The notes under the pieces: model-generated
What the model was told of the DNA's origin: nothing
What the model saw: the letters and a program-made list of their open reading frames with translations, nothing else
Database searches by the model: none
Source: Cordia subcordata
Lineage: Eukaryota; Streptophyta; Magnoliopsida; Boraginales; Cordiaceae
Assembly: GCA_028554755.1 (NCBI GenBank)
Contig: JAPTOF010000017.1
Span: 12,919,501-12,983,500 of the forward strand
Reading direction: 5' to 3'
DNA length: 64,000 nt
In this document: positions 36,577-46,765 of the stretch, one piece after another
How positions within the stretch are numbered: position 1 is the first letter of the stretch
How the letters are laid out: every line of letters starts with the position of its first letter
Made by a program: the position numbers and the translations under genes

Positions 36577-38529
36577 CTAGGCACGATTCCTTGATGATTT
36601 CCCTCTGTCCCAATCATCATCATACTCAGCGTCCCTTTCCTTGTACCTATGATGATCAGAATATCTATCTCTCTCGTCCCTATGACGGTCTCGAGAACGC
36701 TCACGATCTCGTTCACGATCGCGAGAACGCTCACGATCCCTATCACGGTCCCTTTCTCGGTCTCGGCCAACATCTCTATCATCACGACGCCTCCTCTCCG
36801 ACCAATCATGGTCACGCTCCATATCCTTTTCTCTACGAATATCTCTGTCATAACCCGCTTCCCTGTCATCACGAACCCTTCTCTCTGAGGAACCAGACCA
36901 ATCCCTTTCAGACCCTCTATCTTTCTCCTTCGTACCACCTTGCCAAGCCCCTCTGTCATGACTTTCTCCATACTGATGATCAGACATGGCTTCCTCTGCA
37001 AAGCTCGACTCCCCAGCTCTGCCACCATGCTCTTCACCAGCCCATCCACCCATGTTAGGATCTGACCACATTCCCATATTAGGTCCCTCAACACCAGTCC
37101 CAGGCATCATGCCCATCCCGTTCATCGGCATTCCTCTTCCAAAGAACGCTGGATTCACATGAGGAGCTACACCAGGCAAGCCTACACCTCCGACAGGCGG
37201 GAATGAAGAAAACATCCCAGAAAATGGAGGGGTTGGGGCACCAGGGAATCCTCCGTAGCCACCCATTCTTCCCATTGGCCCTCCAAAAGCAGGATCAAAC
37301 CCCTGACTCATCATAGTTTGAGGATGCATCATAGGAGGTGTGGCACCCATAGCAGGTCCAAACCCACTTCCACCGTTACCCATAGCACCTCGACCACCCA
37401 TTGCACCACCTCTGTTTCTCATTGGACCAGCTGCCCCCCTACCCATCCCTTGACTGTTGCCTCTTCCCCAATTTCCTCTTCCATAACCTCTATTATTATC
37501 AGCACCACCTTGATAATTACTACCTGTTGCAATGTTACTACCCCCAGGTTTACCAGCCACATCTCCAGGTGCTTTCCTCACATGATTATTACCACCTGGG
37601 TTCATCTGTTGGTTCCTACTCACCTGAGCTTCACCCATTTTCTTAATACTATATGGCGAGGCAAATGCAACGACACAAGGCCTTCCATTAAACATATGCC
37701 CATTCATTCCCTCCTTACAAGACGTGGCGTGTATAGAATCATAAAACTCAACCTGGCAATACCCTTTCGACTTCCCACTCGCTCTCTCATCAAAAAACTT
37801 CACCTCTTTCACTGGCCCATACTTACTCAACTCAGTCTCCAGCTCAGCATCCGTTGTCCACCAGTGTAACTCACCAACAAACAAGATCGTCCCACCACCA
37901 CCAGCAGCAGCAGCAGTACCACTCCCAGCATTCACATTAGCGCTCGCGCTTGGGCCATTCACATTCCCACCTACTTGTCTCATCATAGGATCATTCCCAG
38001 GATTCCCTACATTCCCCATATTCCCAACACCAACAGGAATCATCGGTTGGTTCGGAACACTACCCGGCAACTGTCCCGGCACACTACCTGATGACTGCCC
38101 TAACTCAACTCGAAACCCACTGCCACCCGGCGCTACCGGTCCACCGGGCGCACCAGGTCCTCTATAACCCATGTTACCCTGATACCCCTCCACTTCACCT
38201 CTACCGGAAACCCTGGACCCTAAACCATCCTCCTCAATTCTCTCAACCCTCCTCTCCTCCACCACCATCGGCTGCGACAACGGTGGAGCTGCAGCTGGAG
38301 CTGGAGGTGGAGCTGCAGCTGCAGCTGGAGCCGACATCGGCGCAGCTGGCTCAGCCTTCTTTTCCACCACCATCGGCGCAGCCATCCCTACATCCTCCTT
38401 CCTCCGAAGCGATTGCAGAAAATTCTCGCCGACGTTAACATCGTTGTACAGATCCTCGTAATCGTCGTCCTCTTCCTCTCCGATGAACCCCTCGTCGGCC
38501 ACAGCGGAGATCGCTTCGTTAGCATCCAT
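36577..38529 (-). CDS. CFIm68/CFIm59-like RRM protein, copy B with shortened tail
   Basis: Intronless CDS of 650 aa; the true ATG is at 38529 (MDANEAISAVADEGF). Same order as copy A: EEEDDDYEDLYNDVNVGENF near the N-terminus, RRM with LFVGELHWW and KGYCQVEF, Gly/Met-rich middle (GFPGAPTPPFSGM), then a longer RD/RE-repeat tail. It stops early at DRGKSSRNRA. Downstream DNA still shows the lost end out of frame (equivalents of RSRDADYGKRRRL near 36512-36545), so copy B has lost about 22 conserved C-terminal residues by indels and a new TAG. The RS-like tail of such proteins contacts other processing factors, so function may be changed. The two copies are otherwise well conserved across the coding region, which argues B is still used. 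Confidence 0.9.
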   Translation of the reverse strand: MDANEAISAVADEGFIGEEEDDDYEDLYNDVNVGENFLQSLRRKEDVGMAAPMVVEKKAEPAAPMSAPAAAAAPPPAPAAAPPLSQPMVVEERRVERIEEDGLGSRVSGRGEVEGYQGNMGYRGPGAPGGPVAPGGSGFRVELGQSSGSVPGQLPGSVPNQPMIPVGVGNMGNVGNPGNDPMMRQVGGNVNGPSASANVNAGSGTAAAAGGGGTILFVGELHWWTTDAELETELSKYGPVKEVKFFDERASGKSKGYCQVEFYDSIHATSCKEGMNGHMFNGRPCVVAFASPYSIKKMGEAQVSRNQQMNPGGNNHVRKAPGDVAGKPGGSNIATGSNYQGGADNNRGYGRGNWGRGNSQGMGRGAAGPMRNRGGAMGGRGAMGNGGSGFGPAMGATPPMMHPQTMMSQGFDPAFGGPMGRMGGYGGFPGAPTPPFSGMFSSFPPVGGVGLPGVAPHVNPAFFGRGMPMNGMGMMPGTGVEGPNMGMWSDPNMGGWAGEEHGGRAGESSFAEEAMSDHQYGESHDRGAWQGGTKEKDRGSERDWSGSSERRVRDDREAGYDRDIRREKDMERDHDWSERRRRDDRDVGRDRERDRDRDRERSRDRERDRERSRDRHRDERDRYSDHHRYKERDAEYDDDWDRGKSSRNRA

Positions 38530-39857
38530 TGCCCTCAAATCGCGATCTCTCAGAAACTAGGGTTAGGGTTTGTTCTATAATAATTATTATCACAAAAAAC
38601 TAATCGGATAAATTCGCGCGAAAATTAAACTGAAGATTGAAAAGGAATTATATCTTTCGGTGTATTAAAATATAAATAAAAGAAAATCTGAGGAGTGGGT
38701 TTTGAAGTAAAAGTAAAATAATTTCATCAAAAGAGCAAAAGCCTAATCTGCAAAAACATGTGGTTTATAGAGCTGACGAGTACAACACTTTAGTTTTTGT
38801 CAACGATTCACGGATGGAAAAGATTAAGAAATTACAAAGCCATCCTTCTAGTTTTCGATATTATAAACTCGTACCTTTATTTCCTCTCCAGCCCCAACAC
38901 TTCATGGTCTGAAATATAAAATTAAAAAATAAAATAAAATAAATCTCTCTTCTTCCTCTTCCTCTTCTTTTTTCTTTTTTCTTTTTGGGTCAAAAACAAA
39001 TCATACATCTAAAATATTAAAATATCTAAATACTGCCTTTATTAGGAAAGATAAGTTTTGACATGATAAATGGATACTTTATTGATCTTATAATTGTTGT
39101 ATAATGTTTTCTTTCACTTGAACAAATTTAATATATACTAATATGTTGTATATTTGAACCTCTATGGACATTTATATAGTCAATTGGCACCTTAATCAAG
39201 TGCTAATACCCATGTGTCCCAGTATAATACACTTCAAGAAATTGAACATACGACTATTGCATTGAGAAGTTGTATAGATATCAAATTAGATTACTCTACA
39301 TCATTAGCAATCTTTTTTTCTTTTTTGGGGATCTTATAATGTATTTTTTAGCATCATTTATTCAACTCGTGTGTCTTACAAAGCTAATTACTTTCAAGTT
39401 ACAATGAGATAAACAATTATGAAGAGAAAGAAGGGGTTATGCTTTATTGTATGTTTTTTTGGGTATTGTTCAATTTATATTGGTCTTCTATGAGAAATTA
39501 CATAGTTTTTAAAACGAATAGAGGCATTTGAAGGATAATATATGATTGACAAAAAAAGAAAAGGAACAATATATCAATTAGGACATCTTTGTTATGCATG
39601 AGGAGTTTCTCTCTCTCTCTCTCTACAAGAAGAGCGTTTATGCTACCTTCCCCTTTCTGCCTTAACCTGAGATTTTAGGCTCAGTTTTGACTTACTGCTT
39701 TTACTGCTATAAATAGTAGGAATTGTTCTTACGAACATTAAAAAAAAGTGCGACAAGAGTTATCAAAAACTATGTAACTCATATGAAAAATAATTTGTGT
39801 GACCATAAAACATCAACCTTTGCAAGTAATATACTGAACAAAATTCAAGTATATTAA

Positions 39858-40079
39858 GGGCCCATTTGAATTGGCTTTTTTCAAAAGTTTTTTTTTACAA
39901 CTTTTAAAAATTAATTTTTTTTAGAAATTAAAAATTCTAACTTTTAAAAAGGCTGTATTTGAACTTTTTTCAGAGTTTCAACTTTTTTGGGAGTCAAATT
40001 AAATAGTTATTGCAAATTTAATGTAAATTTTTCAAGAAAAAAAAATTCTAAAAAAAAGTCAATCCCTTAGAAAGGGCCC
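39858..40079. mobile_element. AT-rich MITE, family 2
   Basis: gggcccatttgaattggctt at the left, and gtcaatcccttagaaagggccc at the right, with A/T-rich inner hairpins. Confidence 0.6.
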
Positions 40080-40632
40080 TTTACGCTATTCCCTATATAG
40101 CGGGACGAGGGGTTGAACCTGGTATATGGAATGGAATTGAATGCCTCTCACCCAAAAGGTCCGACACTCACTTATGGCATTGATTAAGAGATAACAGGTT
40201 CAGCCAAATTATTGAGGTTCTGCAAAAGGCCCACGTAAAAGATTATATCAATCCCGAAAGGCTGGCACAACTTGGTTTTGGAAGATATGGCACTCAAAGT
40301 TGTAAAGTTGGTCACCTACTTGCCTTCTGGCACAACACACATGCCCACTCACAAGACCACCGAGATCTTCGACTTAGCTCCCAAAGCTAATCCACCCTTC
40401 ATATTTTTGAATTGAGACCCGGCCCGGCTCTCATATCCGTGAAAGATTGCTTTCCAGCGGAGGAAGACTTCTCGTCACAAGCCTTAACTTTCTTCCAATT
40501 CATGATCATTCATTTATTTTTACATCTATATATAGATCAAGATAGTTTTGTAAACTAATCAAGTCCTAAAAATATTTGCACCTGGACAGTAAAACGGTGG
40601 TGTCAAAAGGGTTAGTCTTGCGCTTGGACACT

Positions 40633-41063
40633 AACCCCTTGTTTGGATGGGGGGAATGGAAGAAAAGAAAAGGATTTGGAGGGATTTTTAAATCTTTTGA
40701 TCTATTTGGAGTGGAGGGATACGGAAAGATATAACTTATCCCTCTAAATCCTTTAAAATGAATCCTTTTAATTTGGGAGGAAAGAGAGGAAAAGAAAAAA
40801 AAAATTTCTTGCAATGACTTTTTTTTATTTTTTTTCTCATGTTTAAACATAAAATTATATAAGGGCATAAAAATCCGTTTTAATATAAAATTTAATCATT
40901 TTCTTTCCAATCCAAACAAGATAAATTCCCAATCCTTTATTATCCTTTCCTCTCTATAAATTTTTTAATCCAAACAAAAATTAGTTATTTCTTCTCCTTT
41001 CCTTTATAATATTTTTCTTTCCTTTCCTTTATTAAACTTCTCCCTCCGAATCCAAACATAGTG
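40633..41063. mobile_element. MITE-like element, about 430 bp
   Basis: Left end ccccttgtttggatggggg and right end ccctccgaatccaaacatag are imperfect inverse copies. The inside has paired stretches (aaaggatttggaggga against tcctttcctc). Differs from families 1 and 2. Confidence 0.55.
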
Positions 41064-41539
41064 TAAAGCAAGTGGCGCCAATAAACTATTAACCCAAGAA
41101 GTATTTTTTGCTTCCTAACTGCTGTGGGTGAGTTAAGGAAAGCCAAGTTTGTATCTAACGCTTACAAATAATGAAGTAGATAATAATTTAGCTGTTAAAA
41201 ATGGTCTAACATCTCCTTGGTAATCACTAGTTCAGCCCCACTAAGATTCACTAAGATTCAATATCTATTAATGGATACTTGTTGGAATGACATAACTTTA
41301 AATGTGCATTCACTTTTTAACGGCTAGATTACTGTACCCACACTAGTACTCACACCCAACGGTCCTATTTTGAAAAATGACAAAATGCAACGTTTAGCAT
41401 TAATAAAACCCCTTTCTATATAAACTCATTCCCCCATTTTCATCGGCGCAATATAAGCATTTCCTTATATATATCGAATAAATTCATTCTCCGGCCGACG
41501 GAATATTCTCTTCAGTCTTCAACTTAATAGAAAGCAAAT

Positions 41540-42241
41540 ATGTGTAGAAGAATGCTAAGAGTCTTGGTTTCTTTACTAGCATTAAGTGGGTTATATTCTG
41601 GTGCGGCCCAGTCCACAAATGCACCTGCCGCGGCACCGCGATCAGCCCATTTGCCGCTGTTACCGGCGAGTCCTCCGGCCGCTGTTCCGGCAAGCCCTCA
41701 TGCATCCCCTTCGAAGTCTCCGGCTTCTTCGCCGGTATCGGCTTCTCCGAAAGCCAGCCAACCTCCTTCGCCGGTACAGTCTCCGGCGACAACTCCATCG
41801 CCAAAGGCAAACTCTACGGCGCCCACTCCGTCGGCCGTTGAGTCTGCTCCAGTCCCATCTCCGACGTCTCCTCTGCCTTCGGCTGCGACACCAGTAAGTG
41901 CACCGACATCAGCTCCTCCTGCAAGTTCTCCAACGGAGGCTCCCGTGAGCCCGGTGAGCACGCCGGTGTCATCTCCGCCGGAATCATTTCCTCCGGCGAG
42001 CTCTCCAGCCGAGGTGCCGGCAACGACTGCGACACCAGAACCGAGCATTCCTTCAACACCATCTGAGGCGCCAGGAGTTTTCCCATCAAGCAGTAGCCCG
42101 CCGAGCCCGGCCCAGTCGAGTTTGGCTCCGGCGAGTGCACAAGGCCCGAGTGCTGATGATTCGGGCTCGAGCTCAGTCTACGAGGCTTCTTTGATATTAA
42201 GTGTAAGTGGGCTCGCAATTTGGGCTTCTTTGGCCCTCTAG
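41540..42241 (+). CDS. AGP: classical arabinogalactan protein, GPI-anchored
   Basis: 233 aa, single exon. Residues 1-24 are a signal peptide (MCRRMLRVLVSLLALSGLYS, cleavage near GAAQS). Residues 25-205 are almost all Pro, Ala, Ser and Thr with many Ala-Pro, Ser-Pro and Thr-Pro pairs, the hydroxyproline-O-arabinogalactan sites of AGPs, and no Lys-rich domain. The end has small residues (DDSGSSSVYEA) followed by a hydrophobic SLILSVSGLAIWASLAL, a GPI-anchor signal. Such proteins are secreted, heavily glycosylated and held at the outer plasma membrane or released to the wall. A TATA-like tatataaac lies about 120 bases upstream. High GC at third positions reflects the Pro/Ala codons. The particular AGP number cannot be assigned. 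Confidence 0.93.
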   Translation: MCRRMLRVLVSLLALSGLYSGAAQSTNAPAAAPRSAHLPLLPASPPAAVPASPHASPSKSPASSPVSASPKASQPPSPVQSPATTPSPKANSTAPTPSAVESAPVPSPTSPLPSAATPVSAPTSAPPASSPTEAPVSPVSTPVSSPPESFPPASSPAEVPATTATPEPSIPSTPSEAPGVFPSSSSPPSPAQSSLAPASAQGPSADDSGSSSVYEASLILSVSGLAIWASLAL

Positions 42242-42310
42242 GGAGCACACCACGAGAGCAGTATTTATATAATTAATTTTGCCACAATATATTGTTCTGG
42301 CTCTGTTCTA

Positions 42311-42316
<6 letters not shown>

Positions 42317-42343
<27 letters not shown>
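42317..42343. repeat. (TA)n microsatellite
   Basis: About 13 TA units just after the AGP stop, in its 3'UTR. Confidence 0.9.
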
Positions 42344-42345
<2 letters not shown>

Positions 42346-42349
42346 TGTT

Positions 42350-43547
42350 TGATTCGGTTGTTGTATTTAAATAAACACTAGTTAATTTTCATCTAGGCCT
42401 TCCTTTATCTCTAAAAATAAAGTCTCATTTTAATACGACTTTGATTTAACTAAACAAGTAAATGCATATGACGCATCCTAAAAAATGAAAAAAAAAAAAA
42501 CACAATAAAATCACTTAAAACCAAACTATTTTAAGAGAGAAAAAAAAGCTTTGTCTGAATTTTACAAAATATGAATAGTGAGTTTCCAAAAATCTGCCTA
42601 AGTTATAAACGAAAAATAAAATTCATCTAATATTTTTAGGAAAAAATGTCGTATAAGCCAAAAAATTAACCCAATTATTTAATGGTGCGAAGAACATCAC
42701 TTGTTTACAAGTTGTGTTTGAAGTTTCCGACATCCCCGTAATTCACACCAAGCTTTGTTATCCTTCTCCCTTGTTTGCCATCATGACAATAAAGGTGTAG
42801 CGGATTGGGTCTCTAGACGGTGTAGGATTGGCAACCCTGCCCCCAAATTGGTCTCCATTGCTCCCCATAGGCTTTCTTTCTTGCTGCTTTTTGCACCTTG
42901 CTGTTTGTTTTCGAATGAAATTGCTCTTTTGACCAAAAAAATACCATATAAGCAAAAAAAAAAAAAAAGACATCATTTAGCTTGTTTAAATTTGAAGCCT
43001 TCTATAAAAAGTTTTTGAAACTAAAAAAAATAACTTTTTGATAATCCAATCCACACTAGACTCTTTTGGTACTTTTCCTAATTTGACGGAAGTCTGGAGT
43101 ACGCTTAGTCACATATTCCCTTCGCATTTATTTTTATCTATTTAATATATTCAATTTAGTTTTACTTCTTTTGTAGGTAATTATAGGTGAACACGTGGTG
43201 ATTAAACCAACCAAATTAACCCATGTCAATTGAAAAAATTCAAGTTAATTTAGTTATTTCACACGGTTAAAAAATCGACCGATTAGTTTGAAATGAAAAC
43301 TAACTAGTCTGGTTTGGTTCTAGATTCACAATTCAAACCAAACCACCATATACATATATATAATAGAATTGAGATAGAAATTTTCCAGCTCAAACTTAAA
43401 AAATTATACCTCAAAATGGATCTGACAAGAAATTTGAGAAAGAAACTTTCCGTTCTGGTAACCCTCGTCTCAAATTCCATTTCAAATATGTATTAACTTA
43501 TTACCAAATTTTGTCCAAATTTTCTAGTTCGAATCCGTTTTAATTGA
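42350..43547. other. intergenic
   Basis: AT-rich DNA after the AGP 3'UTR. Poly-A run at 42955-42969. No gene supported. Confidence 0.45.
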
Positions 43548-43550
43548 GTG

Positions 43551-43838
43551 CCTACAAGCTCAACATTGGCGATTGGGAAGCAAATTCAACGGCTTAAGGA
43601 AAGGGCCCAAGGCGATACAGATTTCGATGTGTGTGTACTGGCACAAGTAATTACATACAATAAGTGTGAGCCGTGGGGGAAGTCGTTTGCCGGTTTTTGC
43701 GAATGTACCACCGATTTGATTGTTGGTGTTTGCAAAGATTTGAAGATTGGATTTGAATCGGATGCTGCGGATGAGGGAAAAATGTCTAGTCCGGCAGGGT
43801 GTTATACAATCAGTATGCACCAGGACACGTGTGATTAG
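43551..43838 (+). pseudogene. LEA2/NDR1-HIN1-like C-terminal fragment
   Basis: Open frame with no ATG (a TGA lies just before). It ends with a layout I recognise from the C-terminus of plant NHL/LEA2 proteins: GDTDFDVCVLAQVIT, then KSFAGFCECTTDLIVGVCKD, then DLKIGFES and a final Cys block before CYTISMHQDTCD. The N-terminal membrane segment is missing. It lies about 660 bases upstream of a matching N-terminal fragment. Probably a relic of a small tandem array. Confidence 0.5.
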
Positions 43839-44027
43839 GGAACTATTATAATTGATACATTTCTGTTTTTGGTTACTTTATTATTATGGGTTTTCCTTTT
43901 TTAAAAAATGAAGGCAATATTATTCCCGTTATTAACGATGTAAAAATTAGCTATTTTCAGTCCCAATTTCATGTTTCTCTCTTTCAAAAGTTTGGTAATA
44001 CTTAATCTGAGAATTATTAGAAATTCC

Positions 44028-44283
44028 GAGTCTATTTGGATTGGCTTTTATTTTAAAAAAAAGTTTAAAAAATTATATTTTTAATAATTATTTGATTTGA
44101 TTTAATTTAAAAAAAATTAAAACTCTGAAAATAAAAATTAAATATAAATTTTTTAATAGTCAAAAATTTCAGTTTCTTAAAAAAATACTTTTTACAGCAG
44201 TCAAAATTTTTAATTTTTTAAAAAATACCATTTTTAGATTATAAAAAATTAATTTTAAAAAATTTGATCCGAATCCATAATCT
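44028..44283. mobile_element. AT-rich MITE, family 2
   Basis: gagtctatttggattggctt to tttgatccgaatccataatc, very A/T-rich with inner inverted repeats. Sits between the two LEA2 fragments. Confidence 0.55.
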
Positions 44284-44496
44284 ACGAACAAAACATGTAC
44301 TTGTAACAAATCACAAATGTTGTAAGTCAATCCAAGGCAGGACTCTTCGATAATTAGCTTTTTCTAAAGTTGCCAAAGTTTGGAATACGCATAGTCATAA
44401 ATTCCTTGGAAGGAATAATAATAATATATATAATATTGTTGCATGCCTAATCTTCCAAAACACGAGTAGTTCTGAAGGTAGAGATCAGAGCAAAGC

Positions 44497-44960
44497 ATGA
44501 ATAATCAAGCTACTGATGATAACTCCGGCAATGGCGGCTACCAACCTTTGCCGCAACCAGAACACGGCAACCGCCGATCCAGTCCCGGTTCGTGTCAACA
44601 CCACTAGCCGCATCAACTACGACAACGTTTCCCGTCAAAGGGATCGAGAATATGATGGTGTAGTTGCTGTGGTGGCTTTATTGTTCATCATAATGTTGGG
44701 AGCACTTCTTAAAGACGTGATTTCTGCTATTAACGAGCATCACGACCCTGAGTTCGTGATCGTGTCTCTAACAGTCTCTTCTTTCAACATCGCCGCCGAT
44801 TCTCAGTTAACGGCAAACTGGGATATCGAAGTCTCCGTCGGGAACAGAAACACGAAAAAGAACTTCACGTACCAATTTTTCTAATGTTGATATAAAAATT
44901 TATTATTTTCAATGTCGCTTTCGATGATTTTTTTTGCCCAAGGGCTGGGTAACATTTATT
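44497..44960 (+). pseudogene. LEA2/NDR1-HIN1-like N-terminal fragment, frameshifted
   Basis: ATG at 44497 opens MNNQATDDNSGNGGYQPLPQ, a typical N-terminus, but that frame stops after about 36 codons. The next frame (overlapping near 44580) carries VRVNTTSRI, a transmembrane segment VVAVVALLFIIMLGALL, and the start of the LEA2 fold: FVIVSLTVSSFNI and LTANWDIEVSVGNRN. A second frame break near 44882 leaves NVDIKIYYFQ out of frame. Membrane-anchored NHL proteins act in stress and pathogen responses. Here the C-terminal half is gone, so this is a pseudogene unless the ATG at 44516 is used for a short product. Confidence 0.55.
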
Positions 44961-46132
44961 ATTGAGAGAATGATAAGAAACAGTAAATTGTTATATATAC
45001 AGACAAATTTAATTAATTTTAATGAGTGTAATATTGTATCAACTAAAAAAATTATTATTATTATTGTCCTCTAATTTAGCCATAGATTTAGGAGTTCAAT
45101 AAATAAATTCTCTTCAAGAAATTCTCGTTTTCGTCTTCTTCAAAATCCATCTACTGTTCGTTCAAAAATATTCCTCCATGAAGAAGAAGGGGGGGGGGGG
45201 ATTTGTAATTTGGTAGGATTTTATTTTTGTTTGTTACACAATTTGGTTTGTAAGTATATTATAATAGAAACTAGAAAGATCACTTTTGTCCTTAAGAAAC
45301 CAATATAATTTGTACAAGTTAGAGCTATTATAACTTAAGGAACCAATATAATTTTTTGGGTAAAATGATTTATTTGGTCCCTTTTTGACTTTTTTAACAA
45401 TTAAATTTCCTATTTTTAAAATGCAAAAATTAAATCCTTCGTCTTTGCAACTTGTGAAGCTGTTAGTTCCAAACTCAAAAAAAACAAGAAATTAATGTAG
45501 CTGTTAGTCCCAAACTCAAAAAAATCAAGAAATTAATGTAGTTAGAGGACTAATATTGTCATAAATTATGAACAAAAGGATTGACAACTTCACAAATTAT
45601 GAAGATGAAAAATTAATGTAGTCACAAATTGCAAAATAAATTACTGAAATATATTATTTTTTATTTTTTAATTTAGGACTAAAAGTGTCACTAATTGTAA
45701 AGATAAATAATTATATTGTTATATTTTAATGATGAGAGACTTCATGTTAAAAAAGTCAAAAATAAATACTATTTTTGTTTTATTTAAAGCAATCTCCAAT
45801 TAATCACCGCGAAATCATCTCCTCACAATCATAGTTTAATCTTTCTGAATTTAAAAACATTTTTCAACGCCTAATTAAGAAATAATTAACTTCTGTATTT
45901 TGGAGAGTTTCTTCCTTGAAAAATGATTTTGTTTTAAATATTTATTTACCTTAAAGTCCTTAAGAAAAAAATTAAAAATTAAAAAATAAAAACACACACA
46001 CACACACGCTTACACGATTTTGAACGTTCAACCAACCAATCAGCAACCCCTTAACCTTTTACAGATTCAACACTCATCACACACCAAACCCAAGCCATCG
46101 TCACCTCCACCACCACCACCAGCAGCAGCAGG
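44961..46132. other. intergenic and TIC20 leader
   Basis: Run of 10 G at 45190. A two-copy repeat of about 47 bp (core ccaaactcaaaaaaa, aagaaattaatgtag) at 45450-45541. (CA)n at 45993-46008, then the C/A-rich leader of the TIC20-like gene. Confidence 0.55.
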
Positions 46133-46765
46133 ATGGCCATCTCCACCGCTCTCGCCACCACCACCATCACCCCTTTTACCTCCTCATCCAAACACCCCCT
46201 AACCTCACTTAAACACCACCCACAACTCTTCAACATCCTCAAAACCAACACCACCAAATCAAGAACCTCAACAATCAAAGCTCAATCCAAGGGTAGCAAT
46301 TCAATAGACCCCCCAGACCGTTTAATCTCAGCCGTTACTTACTTCTACCCATTCTTCGACGGTGTCCAATACGGCAAATATGTCATCACACAGTTCACTC
46401 CAATCCAAGCTCTCATTCAACCGTTAGTACCCGCCATTAGAGTCTTCAAAAGCTTCCCTTTAAATGGTATCTTAGTGTTCTTCACGCTCTACTTTGTCGT
46501 TGTTCGAAACCCGAATTTCAGTAGATATGTGAGGTTCAATACTATGCAGGCTATAGTTCTTGATGTGCTCTTGATTTTTCCTGATCTTTTGGAGAGGAGT
46601 TTTAATCCCAGAGATGGATTGGGCTTGGATTTGATGATGAGTTTCGATAGCACTGTGTTTTTGTTCCTCTTGGTTTGCTTGATTTATGGCTCTTCTTCTT
46701 GCTTGCTTGGTCAGTTGCCAAGGTTGCCACTTGTTGCCGAGGCTGCTGATAGGCAAGTTTTGTAG
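46133..46765 (+). CDS. TIC20-V: TIC20-V-like plastid membrane protein
   Basis: 210 aa, single exon. Residues 1-45 are Ser/Thr-rich and basic with no acidic residue (MAISTALATTTITPFTSSSK), a plastid transit peptide. The mature part follows the TIC20 fold: DRLISAVTYFYPFFDGVQYG, then hydrophobic segments around ALIQPLVPAIRVF, LNGILVFFTLYFVVVRN, YVRFNTMQAIVLDVLLIFPDLL and TVFLFLLVCLIYGSSSCLLG, so four membrane helices, ending LPLVAEAADRQVL. YVRFNTMQAIVLDVLL is the family hallmark. TIC20-I is a core import channel; the II and V forms are plant paralogues placed in plastid membranes whose role is less clear. It occupies the position expected for At5g55710 in the collinear block. Confidence 0.93.
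   Translation: MAISTALATTTITPFTSSSKHPLTSLKHHPQLFNILKTNTTKSRTSTIKAQSKGSNSIDPPDRLISAVTYFYPFFDGVQYGKYVITQFTPIQALIQPLVPAIRVFKSFPLNGILVFFTLYFVVVRNPNFSRYVRFNTMQAIVLDVLLIFPDLLERSFNPRDGLGLDLMMSFDSTVFLFLLVCLIYGSSSCLLGQLPRLPLVAEAADRQVL

Larger units (their letters stand above)
38590..41539. other. intergenic with MITEs
   Basis: Leader of gene B, then AT-rich spacer. Two MITE-like elements are listed separately. 40100-40450 is GC-richer and reads partly like old coding DNA, but no family is recognised. The last 140 bases (41400-41539) hold a ctatataaac TATA-like box near 41417 and the leader of the AGP gene. Confidence 0.5.

Noticed and set aside
36510..38438. Frames on both strands overlapping CFIm-like gene B
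   Set aside because: Shadows of the real frame; only the tail fragment at 36510-36576 matters, as evidence of the lost C-terminus.
41484..42248. Alternative frames over the AGP gene
   Set aside because: Shadows caused by Pro/Ala/Ser codon bias; the plus frame with signal peptide and GPI signal explains the region.
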